Source of the DNA: Xanthocytophaga agilis
GTDB lineage: Bacteria > Bacteroidota > Bacteroidia > Cytophagales > 172606-1
Direction of reading: 5' to 3'
Length of the DNA stretch: 64,000 nucleotides
Assembly (NCBI RefSeq): GCF_030068605.1
Contig: NZ_JASJOU010000003.1
Location: 619,664-683,663 of the forward strand
Both the position numbers and the translations under genes were made by a program. Shown here one piece after another: positions 35,012-44,885 of this stretch. Positions within the stretch are counted from its first letter, which is position 1, and each line of letters begins with the position of its first letter. The notes under the pieces are model-generated. The model ran no database searches, was not told where the DNA came from, and was given only the letters and a program-made list of their open reading frames with translations.

Positions 35012-35047
35012 ACAAAAGTCTCTGCCAAAGAGACTTTTGTGCTTTTA
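35012..35047 (+). terminator. Terminator of cold-shock gene 2
   Basis: ACAAAAGTCTCT (35012-35023) pairs perfectly with AGAGACTTTTGT (35029-35040) and is followed by GCTTTTA. Confidence 0.8.
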
Positions 35048-35082
35048 ATAGTGTCCTGTCTTCCAATTAAACCAGGTGTCTC

Positions 35083-35499
35083 ATGATAGTATCCCGTGAA
35101 TTACGAATTGGCAATCTGGTACTGGTTCCGGAGCTATGGGAAAATCAGTTTTTTAATGTACTGGAATTATATTCGGAAGAATGTTCTGTTTCGCCAACGG
35201 TTAAAGCTGAATCAAGGATTGCCTCCTATCGGATCTTACAACCTATTACAATGACAAGTCCGTTGCTGGAAAACTTTGGATTTACCATGGAAAAGCATAG
35301 CCATTTGTCACTTACCCACTATTTTATTTTACGGCAGGGCGCCCAGTGCTTATACCTGAATGCGCAGCTTCAGCCTATTAGTTCCCCGTCAGTCCCAGTG
35401 TTTGTAGTCAACTATCGCATTGAATACTTTCATCAGTTACAGAATGTCTTTTTTGCTATTACCGGACAGGAACTATCTATTTTTGCTTCCCTTCGGTAA
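35083..35499 (+). CDS. Conserved Bacteroidota hypothetical protein
   Basis: A 138-residue cytosolic protein. It opens with ELRIGNLVLVPE, has a central ITMTSPLLENFGF (compare the usual PLTEEWLLKFGF) and ends with RIEYFHQLQNVFFAITGQEL. This head-middle-tail pattern is common to a group of small proteins that recur in Bacteroidota genomes and their phages and have no known function. It begins 98 bases after the cold-shock stop. Confidence 0.75.
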   Translation: MIVSRELRIGNLVLVPELWENQFFNVLELYSEECSVSPTVKAESRIASYRILQPITMTSPLLENFGFTMEKHSHLSLTHYFILRQGAQCLYLNAQLQPISSPSVPVFVVNYRIEYFHQLQNVFFAITGQELSIFASLR

Positions 35500-35553
35500 T
35501 CTATCTATCAGTAATATACGTCTCATACCAACAACCTTTTATCTCAACTAAAA

Positions 35554-35856
35554 ATGGAAACCCTCACCCAACAAACCACAATACGCATAGATGGCGAAAC
35601 CTATATGGGCCTGACAACACATGCAGATCTGGGCACGCAACCTTATGAACGCAAACTGACCTTATGGGTAGTAGTGGAAGATCACCATACCTGGGACAAA
35701 ATGAGTAAATGTCTCCAGGCCCGTCAATCCATGCGGGTCAAAGTTACAGGCAGATATAGTGGATTGTTTTATATTGTAAAGATGGAAGATATGACACGAG
35801 GCGCGGCTTTCGTTCTGAAAAATGACGGGCCTTTTGTAATCTTTAAAGACAATTAA
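35554..35856 (+). CDS. Hypothetical small beta-rich protein
   Basis: A 100-residue protein with strands TIRIDGETYMGL, KLTLWVVVED, MRVKVTGRYSGLFYIVKM and AAFVLKNDGPFVIF, which suggests a small beta barrel. No signal peptide is present. It starts 54 bases after the 35083-35499 gene on the same strand and may be co-transcribed. No family is recognised. Confidence 0.6.
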   Translation: METLTQQTTIRIDGETYMGLTTHADLGTQPYERKLTLWVVVEDHHTWDKMSKCLQARQSMRVKVTGRYSGLFYIVKMEDMTRGAAFVLKNDGPFVIFKDN

Positions 35857-36166
35857 TTACATTCTTGCTCAACACAGGCAATAATCCATGCTGAACTTCC
35901 TGCCTTGCTTAAAGTATCATACTCAGGCAGTGGCGTTGTAGACTATTCATCCATACCAGAAATTTCACTTCCTACACTACTCTCCCAGATTAAATACACA
36001 GATAAGGCATTTCTCTTTATGCCTGTTGCGTACTTTTTACGGCTATGCCGGATTGCCTTATACTGAGAGATACATTTAGTAAGAGCTTATCTATATTGCT
36101 TATCTATCTCATCAGCTACTAAAGAGAGTTATTGCATTGGGTTATTTAAATTAGAAAAGGAAACAA
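35857..36166. other. Intergenic, nothing recognised
   Basis: About 310 bases with no gene or hairpin of note. It likely holds the promoter of the next + strand gene. Confidence 0.4.
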
Positions 36167-36649
36167 ATGATGCGCAAAAAACAAATCCTGGATACATCGC
36201 AGGACAGTCAGGCTGCTGCTCAGCTTGAGTGGCTGAATCTGAATACACTAGCACAGGTAGAGTTTTCGTCCGAATCACCGGAGTATCCTATTGAAGAGGC
36301 TCTGGAAGTAGAAGGAGGAAAAGGATGGCGTTCTGCTTTGCCTGGTAAGCAATCCATTCGTATTGTATTTGATACACCACAAACTATTCACAAGATTTTC
36401 CTGCTTTTTGAAGAAAACGTTCAGGCCCGCACACAAGAGTTTGTTCTGCGCTATTTGTCTGCTGGAAAAGAGTCCTTTCACAATATTGTCCTTCAGCAAT
36501 ATACCTTTAGTCCACCACATACTACAAACCAGCTTGAAGTTTATCAGGTAGACCTAACGAATGTACAGATTCTTGAACTGGAGATAATACCTGATATAAA
36601 TACGAGTAACGCATTTGCTTCGTTGAAAAAACTAAAGCTCAGCAGTTGA
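36167..36649 (+). CDS. Discoidin-like (F5/8 type C) domain protein
   Basis: A 160-residue protein without signal peptide. The order LAQVEFSSE, PIEEALEVEGGKGWRSALPGKQ, IRIVFDTPQTIHKIFLLFEE, RTQEFVLRYLSAG, FSPPHTTNQLEVYQVDL and VQILELEIIPDI follows the jelly-roll galactose-binding-like fold, in which one strand near the ligand carries a W-R pair (here WRSA at about 53). Members bind sugars or other ligands. A stand-alone cytosolic copy is common in bacteria with unknown target. Neighbour genes do not indicate a role. Confidence 0.65.
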   Translation: MMRKKQILDTSQDSQAAAQLEWLNLNTLAQVEFSSESPEYPIEEALEVEGGKGWRSALPGKQSIRIVFDTPQTIHKIFLLFEENVQARTQEFVLRYLSAGKESFHNIVLQQYTFSPPHTTNQLEVYQVDLTNVQILELEIIPDINTSNAFASLKKLKLSS

Positions 36650-36719
36650 ACAACAAAGCGGATGTGGCAATGGCCTACTGAGCTTTTTGCCGGGTTACCT
36701 TCCGATGATAATGATACTA

Positions 36720-39700
36720 TTAATGAACAGGAAAACAGATAATAATCAACGTCCCTTTACCAGGTGTTGACTCAATTTCTATCGTTCCTCTGAGCAGGGC
36801 TAACCTGTCCCGGATCGACTTCATACCAATGCCAGTAGATGTCTGGCTTTCAGCCATTCCCTTGCCATCGTCCTGAGCTTCGATATAGATATTGTTTTGT
36901 TCTTTGGTTACTTCGATACGGGCACGGGTAGCCTTTGAATGTCTGACAATATTGTTGACAAGTTCCTGTACAATCCGGAAGATAGCTGTTTCCTGATAGG
37001 GTTTTAACCGTTCTTCTATGCTGTGACAGGTAAAAGCAATGCCACTGTTTTGAAAGCGTCGGCAAATGTCGGCAATCGCATAGTTTAATCCATACTCTTT
37101 TAACAGAACCGGCACCATTTCATGCGATACCCTGCGCGTTTCAGTTATGCCTTGGGTTAACATAGATTCGGTACTTTTCAGAGCTTCCTGTATAGAGCTA
37201 TTTTGGTATTCAGGTTGTGCTAATAGGTGGGTAAGTAGATTCAGGTTCAGTTGTGTTGCATACAAGATCTGGCCTACACCATTGTGCAACGACTCCGATA
37301 TACGCCGGCGTTCTTCTTCCTGCGCTTCCAGAATAGCCAGCAGTAGCTGATTTTGCTGCTCTACCCGGATGCTAATGTTTTCTTCTTCCAGCCGTTTAAT
37401 CTCTGATAGATCCAGATCCACCCCTACTACCCTTATGGGTTTTTCCCATATATCATACATAAGTACACCTTTGACCTTAAGGGCTACCAGCCTTTGATTG
37501 ATCACAAAATGCAATGTTTCCTCAAACGGTCCTTTGCCACTTCGGATGTATTCCACTACTTTCTCTGCCATCGGATAGTCTTGCTCACTAACATAGTCCA
37601 GATACACTTCAGGCCTAATGTGACTATTGAGTGGCAAGCTAAACAAACGATACATACCCTCTGACCATTGAAATTCTTCAGTTGTTAATTCATATTCCCA
37701 GCTTCCTATTGAGGCTACCTGTTCGGATTGCTGCAAAATAGTAAGCTGTTTTTTAAACTGAATTTCGGCTTGCTTTCGGTCGTGAATGTCAGTAGCGGCA
37801 CCGTACATTTTGAACACATGGCCGTTCTCATCTTTGAGTGGCAACGCACTGATAACAAACCAGCGATACTCGCCGTCGTAGCGCCGTATCCGGTGCTCCT
37901 GTTGCAAAGGCTTGCCAGTTTCAACTGCCTCACCATAGCTCTGTGCAGAACCTTCTTTGTCGTCAGGGTGAATGGCATCTGTCCAGCCCCAGCCGATAGC
38001 CTGTTCGAGACTCTGTCCGGTATATTCCAGCCAACGCTGGTTATACCAGTTGGTTGAGCCATCCGGTTCGCTATCCCAAAGCAGGTCGGGCACCAGGTTG
38101 GCAATCGATTGGAAGCGTTTTTGCGACTCTCGCAATGCTTCTTCTGCTTTTGCTCTTTCTACGGCTGCCCAGGTAAGCTCAGCAATTTCTTCCATCAAGT
38201 CCACTTCGTCTTGTCTCCAGATACGTTTGACCATATCCTGAATATAGAATGAAGCCACCCAAATTCCTTTTTTCATCAGTTGGACCGATAGGGTGGAGCG
38301 AATATTCCCCAGAGCTTTAATTCCTTCTTCCTTTTCCTTAGTCCGAAGATCTTCCAAGATATCTTCCACCACAATGGTTTTCCCACTACGGCACTCTCTT
38401 AGGATCTGATCTCCGAAACCGGAAAGAGGATCTATTCCCTGCAAATTTTGCATCACACCCTTGGTCCAGTCTCGCTCTACTACCAAATGGTCATAAGGTG
38501 GCGGAAGCTGGGCGTACCCGCAGCGGCTAACCTTAAAATGAGATCCAACAGATTCACTAACTGTAGCCATAATCTGAGCCGTATCTGTTAAGGATCTTAA
38601 CGCATCAGTCAAATTTAGTACAAAAGCCTGTCGCTGTTCGGCTTGCTTGCGTTTGGTTATATCCAGATTGGTAGCCACCACACCATCCTCTAGTTTCACA
38701 AACATACACGAGAACCACTTAGTAAATCCGTCATACGGATAGTAGTATTCCATGCCTTCGGCTTTGCCTGTCTCCATTACCCGAAGCATCAGGTCAAAAA
38801 TTCCGGTTTGTTTAATGCCCGGATAGGCCTGTGCATATAAACTACCTTCCAGATCTGTACGGCCTGTTTCCCGCTTAAGCTCTTTATTTGCCATTTGAAT
38901 CCGGAAATCGAGGATGTTTCCCCCTTCATCCCGAATAGCCTTCATTACTGACATACTCATCAGATTGGTATCAAATACTGATTGCAACAGATCCCGGCTC
39001 TCGGCTAGTGCCTGCTCTTTCTGTATTTGCTGAGTAATATCCTGTACTACTCCCCTTAGGCCAGTGACACCAGATAATGGACTATGCATGACCTGTGCCC
39101 GAATCAGTACATGCCTGAGTTGCTGGTCGTTGTCACGGATCAATATACCCTCCATTTCAAATCCCTGTTTGGTTTGCAGGGCCTTTGCAGACAGTTGTTT
39201 CAATTGTGTCTGGCTTTCTTCTGTGTAAAAAGAGATCGCTTTCTCAAAATTCATTTCCTCTCCCTGATCCACCCCCATAATCTCATACATCTGCTGGCTC
39301 CAGATAACCTTATCATGGGCCGTGTAGTACTGAAAGCTGCCAATGCGTCCAATAGACTCGGCTTCACTGAGTTGTTCGTATTGTGCTCTTAGTTTTTGTT
39401 CAGCCTGCTTGCGCTCGGTAATATCCTCAAAAGACACGACAGCGCCATCTTCAAATCTGACAGCGGTAATACTAAACCAGCGATGCATACGCTGCTGCCG
39501 GGTAAAGAGTTCTACTTTCTGTAGTGTACCCGAATCCACCACACTTTTGAGTGCACTAAAAAATTTTGTTCGTTGAAATCCTTTATGAATGCTTGAGTAG
39601 GGCTTTCCAGCCAGATCATATCGGTTATGAAAGTTTTCGATAGTTTTGTTTACCAGCAGATAGTCAAAGTCTATGATGGCATCTTCCGCATTCCGTACTG

Positions 39701-40955
39701 CCTTTAGCACACTGATGCCATTGCTGGAAGAATCAAAGACAGACTGGAGCAGATCTTTGTTTTCCTGTAGGTGTTGCTGTGCCTTTTTTTCGATAGTAGT
39801 ATTATGAATCAGGCTGATGTATTGGAGTGGCTTTCCGGATTGATCCCGTTTGAAGGGCTTGGCCCGGATCCTGCGCCACTCAAGGGTCCCATCTTTGTGC
39901 TGAATGCGGTAGTCAAGGCATTGTAGTTTATCTGTGTCAGAATCAGCCACTGTATCTAACAACTGTCTGAGTAAAGGTACATCGTCAGGATGCACAATGG
40001 TATTAACCCATTGCATATTATCCATTTGTTCAAGCTCTTCTTCGGAGTATCCCAGACGGGTAAACTGCTTCCGGTTTTTGTATACAATACGTTTGGTAAC
40101 CAGATCATAAATGCTAACGGTACCGGGTACGGCATCTGCTATCTGCCGGATAAGGTTAGATTGCTGACTTTGTTCTGCTTCGGCTCTTTTCTGCTGGGTG
40201 ATATCCTGCACAATGCCACAGTAATAAATATTTTCTTCGGGCGTAGCAGTTGCCAGTTCGCTTTGCCAGTGCAACACTCTTTCTTCTCCATTACGCTGAA
40301 GGATACGGTACTGCATTTCGGCAAATTCAGGTTTATGGATCTCCGCCAACAGTTGACGAAAATGTGATTGATCCTGTGGGTGAATCAGTGAAAGATCAAT
40401 CAGAGATAAAAGTTTTTCCTGCGTAATCCATTCACTTTGTGGAGCCATCCCATGCATGCGATATAACTCTTCACTCCAATACCAGGACATCTCTGGAACA
40501 GAATGTTCAAAATACCCAATACGGCTCAGACGTTGAATTATTTGCAAACGATGTTGTCCGCTACGAGTTTTTGATTGTTTGTATGCTGTTTCCTGTGTTT
40601 CTTCAAAAGAAACGATAACGCCCTGTTCGCTGGGAGTTGCCTTCAGTGTAACGGGTGGTCTGTTCAGAAGAGAAACAGACTCACAGGTAAATATTTCTTT
40701 CTGAGTTAAGGCTTTTTGAATAGCTGAAAAACAAGGAGTTGGTACCAGTTGTGGGAATACCTCCCATATGTTTTTTTGCAGCATCTTTTCTTTGGTAAGC
40801 GAAAAGAAAACTTCCGCCTGATGATTTATATAGATAAATTGGTTTTGCACATTGAGCTCATAACACCCAATAGGTAAGGTGTTGAGAATTTGTTCGGCTT
40901 GTATAAGACGGGTGAAATCCGCATTACTTTCAGGAAGGCCAGCTTGTGAATACAT
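36720..40955 (-). CDS. Giant PAS/GAF histidine kinase (HisKA_3 type)
   Basis: A 1411-residue cytosolic kinase from ATG 40955 (MYSQAGLPESNADF); the frame extends 54 codons further but that part is not protein-like. I count eight PAS-type sensor units with one GAF domain (FVLNLTDALRSLTDTAQIM...) between the sixth and seventh. Several PAS linkers end in DIT(Q/K)(Q/R)K. The kinase core is of NarX/DesK type: HisKA_3 with His1224 (ERRRISESLHNG), and a HATPase (ELVNNIVRHS, DDGKGM, GIGM). No transmembrane segment is seen, so it senses internal signals. No response regulator is adjacent. Two PAS pairs (LLQSVFDSSSNGISVLKAVR and LLQSVFDTNLMSMSVMKAIR) are internal duplicates. Confidence 0.92.
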   Translation of the reverse strand: MYSQAGLPESNADFTRLIQAEQILNTLPIGCYELNVQNQFIYINHQAEVFFSLTKEKMLQKNIWEVFPQLVPTPCFSAIQKALTQKEIFTCESVSLLNRPPVTLKATPSEQGVIVSFEETQETAYKQSKTRSGQHRLQIIQRLSRIGYFEHSVPEMSWYWSEELYRMHGMAPQSEWITQEKLLSLIDLSLIHPQDQSHFRQLLAEIHKPEFAEMQYRILQRNGEERVLHWQSELATATPEENIYYCGIVQDITQQKRAEAEQSQQSNLIRQIADAVPGTVSIYDLVTKRIVYKNRKQFTRLGYSEEELEQMDNMQWVNTIVHPDDVPLLRQLLDTVADSDTDKLQCLDYRIQHKDGTLEWRRIRAKPFKRDQSGKPLQYISLIHNTTIEKKAQQHLQENKDLLQSVFDSSSNGISVLKAVRNAEDAIIDFDYLLVNKTIENFHNRYDLAGKPYSSIHKGFQRTKFFSALKSVVDSGTLQKVELFTRQQRMHRWFSITAVRFEDGAVVSFEDITERKQAEQKLRAQYEQLSEAESIGRIGSFQYYTAHDKVIWSQQMYEIMGVDQGEEMNFEKAISFYTEESQTQLKQLSAKALQTKQGFEMEGILIRDNDQQLRHVLIRAQVMHSPLSGVTGLRGVVQDITQQIQKEQALAESRDLLQSVFDTNLMSMSVMKAIRDEGGNILDFRIQMANKELKRETGRTDLEGSLYAQAYPGIKQTGIFDLMLRVMETGKAEGMEYYYPYDGFTKWFSCMFVKLEDGVVATNLDITKRKQAEQRQAFVLNLTDALRSLTDTAQIMATVSESVGSHFKVSRCGYAQLPPPYDHLVVERDWTKGVMQNLQGIDPLSGFGDQILRECRSGKTIVVEDILEDLRTKEKEEGIKALGNIRSTLSVQLMKKGIWVASFYIQDMVKRIWRQDEVDLMEEIAELTWAAVERAKAEEALRESQKRFQSIANLVPDLLWDSEPDGSTNWYNQRWLEYTGQSLEQAIGWGWTDAIHPDDKEGSAQSYGEAVETGKPLQQEHRIRRYDGEYRWFVISALPLKDENGHVFKMYGAATDIHDRKQAEIQFKKQLTILQQSEQVASIGSWEYELTTEEFQWSEGMYRLFSLPLNSHIRPEVYLDYVSEQDYPMAEKVVEYIRSGKGPFEETLHFVINQRLVALKVKGVLMYDIWEKPIRVVGVDLDLSEIKRLEEENISIRVEQQNQLLLAILEAQEEERRRISESLHNGVGQILYATQLNLNLLTHLLAQPEYQNSSIQEALKSTESMLTQGITETRRVSHEMVPVLLKEYGLNYAIADICRRFQNSGIAFTCHSIEERLKPYQETAIFRIVQELVNNIVRHSKATRARIEVTKEQNNIYIEAQDDGKGMAESQTSTGIGMKSIRDRLALLRGTIEIESTPGKGTLIIICFPVH

Positions 40956-41519
40956 AATAAAAAAGTAAAAAGTAAAGGAACGGTCAAAGCGAGAGGAAGG
41001 ACGGAGAGACAGATTGCGTTGTGAGACCGAATGACCTTTCGAAATAGATGGTTTACCGGAGAGCGGTATACCTGGACAATCATACACCGGGCTGTATTTC
41101 AGTAAGATTATATACAAATTTATTGAAAATAAAGTAATATCCTAACGCTGTACAAAAGAACTCTTTTCCGGTAAATAAATTGCGTTAACTACTCATTGGG
41201 TAAGTAAGAGAAAGAATATAACTTTTCGGTTTATAGATTCAGGCGGTATCTGCACTGGATAAATATTTCTATGCAGCCTTAAAACCTGCCAGAGATAGCT
41301 GGCTGCAACTATATCCCCCTTCAGGGAGAGTTATAAAATATCTGTAGTCAGGTAAATTTTGTATTTTTTTCTATAAGCTCTATGTACTTTCTGCCAGCAA
41401 AGAAAATGTAGCTATGCGTGAAATACCCATTTTCATAATTGAGTGTTTCATACATAGCCAGTATCTACCGTTTGTTTGTGCATGGTTTCCAACCGGTTTT
41501 TTGGTTAGGTAGTGAATAG
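40956..41519. other. Intergenic upstream of the giant kinase
   Basis: About 560 bases. It must contain the kinase promoter. Short frames here lack coding character. No repeat was recognised. Confidence 0.4.
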
Positions 41520-41840
41520 TTAGGGTGTTACCTCTTTGAATAATTGCCAGAGTGCGATTAAGTGCAGATCCGGCCAATCAGAAAGAGAAGAAATAACGCT
41601 GCTTTTTGCAGCTGTCAGATCTACCTGCAGTAGTGCATGCTGCAAGATAGGCTTGATAGTATGGAGTTGCCGTTCAATATCCAGACGCCTTTCTACAGAC
41701 AGAGAAGTCTGCTGGCCTTGCACAATGGAGTTGTATTCAATCTGGTATTGAAGGTAAGAACAAAAAAGAGGACGAAGTGTATCACTTAACAAAAATAGTT
41801 GCAACTGTTTTGCTATTTTATCAATTTCGTTTTCAAACAT
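41520..41840 (-). CDS. Hypothetical helical protein
   Basis: A 106-residue protein with four helices (IDKIAKQLQLFLLSDTLRPLF, LSVERRLDIERQLHTIKPIL, ALLQVDLTAAKSSVI and HLIALWQLFKEV). It has no signal peptide. It lies upstream of the giant kinase on the same strand, about 565 bases away, so it is probably a separate unit. It resembles family A in size and helical content, but I see no shared signature. No family is recognised. Confidence 0.5.
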   Translation of the reverse strand: MFENEIDKIAKQLQLFLLSDTLRPLFCSYLQYQIEYNSIVQGQQTSLSVERRLDIERQLHTIKPILQHALLQVDLTAAKSSVISSLSDWPDLHLIALWQLFKEVTP

Positions 41841-42102
41841 ATGTCAGGGAAAATCTCTATAATGCTGATGTAAAATATCATACCCTGGCTGACTGTATAA
41901 GGTGACTGCTTACCCGACTATATCCGTTTGCAAGTCATTACACAGCAGGTAGCGGCGTTAGACATCCGAATAGCGTAGTTTTAACCATTTGGTATGAACT
42001 GATTATGAAAAGGCCATGTTGCCAGGTAACACTCCCGTCCTCTACTCTTATAGTGTATGCTATTGGAATAAAGTGAACTGGGATACAAATCAAAGATTGT
42101 AT

Positions 42103-43230
42103 ATGAAGTCTCATAATTCCTCAATAGGCAATGCGCTGTATCAGCTTGCAGAGCAGAATGATCTGGTGGTTTTCATTTTTGAACCAGCCACACAGCAATT
42201 CCTTTACCTAAGCCCCGCATTTGAGCAGATTTTTGACCGGACTCCTGAAGGCCTTTCGTATACAGATCTACTTCCTTTTATTGATGCTGATGACCAATCA
42301 TATCTGAAAGAGGCCTATCAAAAGTTACTTTCAGGAGAAGATAATCCAACAGGTGATGCGAATAAGTATCTTGAGTTCCAGATTATGCTATCTGATGAAA
42401 CGGCCAAATGGATACAGGTAAAACCTGTGTTGATTACCGATGAGCACAATAGAACCCTGATCGGAGGAACTGCTGAAGATGTTACCGCCAGGCGACACTA
42501 TGCAGAGCTGGAAACCCGACATGCCAATAAGAAGAATGCCATTCTGCAAATCCTTTCGCATGATCTGGCAGGTCCACTGGCTACCATTCAGTCGCTCTCT
42601 TCGCTTATAGCCACGGCTATTCAACCGTATAAGAATGAAGACATTAGCAGGTTAATCGACCTGATTACCCAGACTAGTAAACGTAGTATTAAGATAATCC
42701 GGGATTTTATGGAGCAGGAATTTCTGGAATCAGCAGAGGTGGATCTGGTGAAGACCCGAGTGAATCTGGTGGAAATTGTGGGACAGATGCTGGAAGAAAT
42801 GCAGCGATCTGAGCAATACATGCAGAAAACGTTTCATTTTAACCATTCTGACCCGACTATTTATGCAGTGATTGACGAAGTGAAGTTTGTGCAGATTATT
42901 AATAACCTACTTTCCAATGCCATCAAGTTTACCCATGATGATGGGGTCATTACGGTCTCTATCGACGATAACGAACAAACCGATACTATCCTGCTCACAT
43001 TCAAAGACAATGGAATTGGCATTCCTGAAAAGTATCATGCTTCATTGTTTGATAAGTTTACCAAAGCACGCCGACCTGGCTTGCGAAAGGAAGTAACGGT
43101 TGGGCTGGGTATGTCTATTATCAAAACCATTGTGGAGTGGCATCAGGGAAAAATCTGGTTTGAAAGTAAGGAGAATACAGGAACTACGTTTTTTGTGGAA
43201 ATTCCACGCTATGGAGCCTCTCACAAATAG
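42103..43230 (+). CDS. PAS-domain histidine kinase
   Basis: A 375-residue cytosolic kinase from ATG 42103 (MKSHNSSIGNALYQ); an in-frame ATG at 42016 would add 29 residues of no obvious value. A PAS domain (about 18-128, YLSPAFEQIFDRTPEG...GGTAEDVT) is followed by HisKA with His153 (LSHDLAGPLATI) and a HATPase (NNLLSNAIKFT, DNGIGI, VGLGMS). No transmembrane segment or regulator partner is present. The short coiled-coil gene 43333-43563 follows on the same strand. Confidence 0.92.
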   Translation: MKSHNSSIGNALYQLAEQNDLVVFIFEPATQQFLYLSPAFEQIFDRTPEGLSYTDLLPFIDADDQSYLKEAYQKLLSGEDNPTGDANKYLEFQIMLSDETAKWIQVKPVLITDEHNRTLIGGTAEDVTARRHYAELETRHANKKNAILQILSHDLAGPLATIQSLSSLIATAIQPYKNEDISRLIDLITQTSKRSIKIIRDFMEQEFLESAEVDLVKTRVNLVEIVGQMLEEMQRSEQYMQKTFHFNHSDPTIYAVIDEVKFVQIINNLLSNAIKFTHDDGVITVSIDDNEQTDTILLTFKDNGIGIPEKYHASLFDKFTKARRPGLRKEVTVGLGMSIIKTIVEWHQGKIWFESKENTGTTFFVEIPRYGASHK

Positions 43231-43232
43231 TA

Positions 43233-43269
43233 TTTTACGATAGCTATAGGGTAGCTTGTTGTCGTAAAA
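43233..43269 (+). repeat. Hairpin after the PAS kinase
   Basis: TTTTACGA (43233-43240) pairs with TCGTAAAA (43262-43269), with AGCTA/TAGCT pairing inside. It begins three bases after the kinase stop. There is no T-run on the + strand; partial termination or RNA stabilisation are both possible. Confidence 0.4.
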
Positions 43270-43332
43270 AGTGGCAAGAGATGTTTACAGAATGGAGTAG
43301 CAACTACTAATGAGAGAACAGCCCTATGACCG

Positions 43333-43563
43333 ATGGAAAAAAAACTTGTACTCGATATAGAAAGGCAAATCGGAGAATTGGATGAAAAGATAGCCAACGA
43401 ACTCAGGCAGTTGAATCAATTGAAAGAAAATACACTTTCAGAATCACACCAACCCGATTTGCATTATCGGTGGATAAAAACAATGGAAAAGTATATAGTT
43501 TTACTGGAAATGCAAAAAACGTTGTTGTACTTCCAGATACAAAAACTTGAAACTGAAGCCTAG
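43333..43563 (+). CDS. Small coiled-coil hairpin protein
   Basis: A 76-residue charged protein of two helices (VLDIERQIGELDEKIANELRQL and KTMEKYIVLLEMQKTLLYFQ) joined by a turn near SHQPDLHY. It has no signal or membrane part. It resembles the 85-residue product of 30089-30346 in layout only. It lies 102 bases downstream of the PAS kinase and could be an accessory of it. Function is unknown. Confidence 0.55.
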   Translation: MEKKLVLDIERQIGELDEKIANELRQLNQLKENTLSESHQPDLHYRWIKTMEKYIVLLEMQKTLLYFQIQKLETEA

Positions 43564-43758
43564 CCGAACTACTTGTACCTATCCGGATTTTTTAGTGCTG
43601 CTATTGAAACTATGTCAATTTCTTATTCCTGATCTACCTTTTGCCACTTGAAACCTAGAGCATACTGCAATTGATTTCTAGACTTTTTTGTATTGGTAGC
43701 CTAGCATAAATAGGTTCATCATCCGATAAGCGAAAACTTTCCTCATATATAGCATAGT

Positions 43759-43805
43759 CTCCGATATTTTCGGAGAAACTTCTGATTTCTCCGAAAATAT
43801 CAGAG
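43759..43805. promoter_or_regulatory. 20-bp inverted repeat carrying the CTCCGATATTTTCGGA motif
   Basis: Bases 43759-43778 are the reverse complement of 43786-43805 with 19 of 20 matching, around a 7-base loop. Each arm is itself partly palindromic (TCCGA...TCGGA). The same 16-base motif occurs at 49663-49678 in another large gap. It lies about 205 bases before the alpha/beta hydrolase gene at 44010. An operator or a terminator are both possible. The rest of the gap 43564-44009 holds nothing recognisable. Confidence 0.5.
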
Positions 43806-44009
43806 AAATGATTGCCTAGCATTACTTATATCTAAGCCTGAAGATCTTGCTGGCAGCCTCCAAAAGCCCTCATGTGCTTTTTTAAGATACCCTACTGGCT
43901 CTGGCACCAAAATAGAAATATTTCTACTCAGATTTATAATTCAATTGCTGCTGGCTTTAAAAACCATTGGTAGCAAACTGATGAATCTTTCATTTAACTC
44001 ATTTCAAAT

Positions 44010-44885
44010 ATGACAACCGTTCATCAATTTTCCTCTCTTTCTCAGGCCAGATCAAGAGATTCCACTAGTCGTAAAGAATTTATAGAAGTAGAAAAGAATG
44101 TAAAACTCCACATCACCGATTTAGGCGAAGGCAAACCTGTTGTACTGATTCATGGCTGGCCTTTAAGTGATGCTATGTATGAATATCAATATGCCGAGTT
44201 AATCCAGAAAGGATACCGGGTAATTGGGATTACATTACGTGGATTCGGCAAATCAGATAAACCATATGGGCAGTATAACTTTGACATTTTTGCAGATGAT
44301 ATCAAAGTAACTTTGGAAGAACTGGGCATTCAGGACGCTGTATTGGGAGGTTTCTCTATGGGAGGCGCGATTGCTACCCGCTATATGGTACGGCACAACG
44401 GTGAACACATCCGCAAGCTTGCGCTATTTGGGGCAGCAACTCCGAAATGGACAAGCGGAGAGAACTATCCCTTTGGTTTTACTCAGGAAGAGGTAAATGC
44501 AATGATTGAACAAAGCCAGACAAACCGAGCCGCTTTATATACTACGTTTGGCAGTATTTTCGCAGCCACTGAAACCTCTTTGCCTGCCGGATTGGACAGG
44601 TGGCTGGTTACCATTCAATGGGAAGCCTCCCCATATGCAGTAACTCAGTGCTTGATTGCACTCAGGGATGGGGATCAGCGTGCTGAGCTATCAGCTATCA
44701 AAGTACCTGTTGCTATTTTTCACGGGGTACAGGATAAGATTGTACCTTTTTCCATTGGAGAACAAGCTCAACAACTCTTTGAAAACGCATACTTAGTCCG
44801 GTTTGAAAACAGTGGACATGGATTGTTTGTCGAAGAACGGGAGAAATTCAACCAGGAGCTAATTACATTCCTGGAAACCCGGTAG
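44010..44885 (+). CDS. Alpha/beta hydrolase (chloroperoxidase/esterase-like), copy 1
   Basis: A 291-residue cytosolic hydrolase with HGWPLSD at about 49-54 (oxyanion region), the elbow GFSMGG placing nucleophile Ser116, an acid near DKIVPF and His in SGHGLF. This is the layout of the non-haem chloroperoxidase/arylesterase group of alpha/beta hydrolases. No signal peptide is seen, unlike its paralogue at 45097-46041. Bases 44076-44245 are identical to 45211-45380 while the rest differs clearly, so the two genes have exchanged sequence recently. Confidence 0.85.
   Translation: MTTVHQFSSLSQARSRDSTSRKEFIEVEKNVKLHITDLGEGKPVVLIHGWPLSDAMYEYQYAELIQKGYRVIGITLRGFGKSDKPYGQYNFDIFADDIKVTLEELGIQDAVLGGFSMGGAIATRYMVRHNGEHIRKLALFGAATPKWTSGENYPFGFTQEEVNAMIEQSQTNRAALYTTFGSIFAATETSLPAGLDRWLVTIQWEASPYAVTQCLIALRDGDQRAELSAIKVPVAIFHGVQDKIVPFSIGEQAQQLFENAYLVRFENSGHGLFVEEREKFNQELITFLETR

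Noticed and set aside
37147..40367. Many + strand open frames opposite the giant kinase
   Set aside because: They are antisense shadows of a highly conserved coding region and have no start or codon support of their own.
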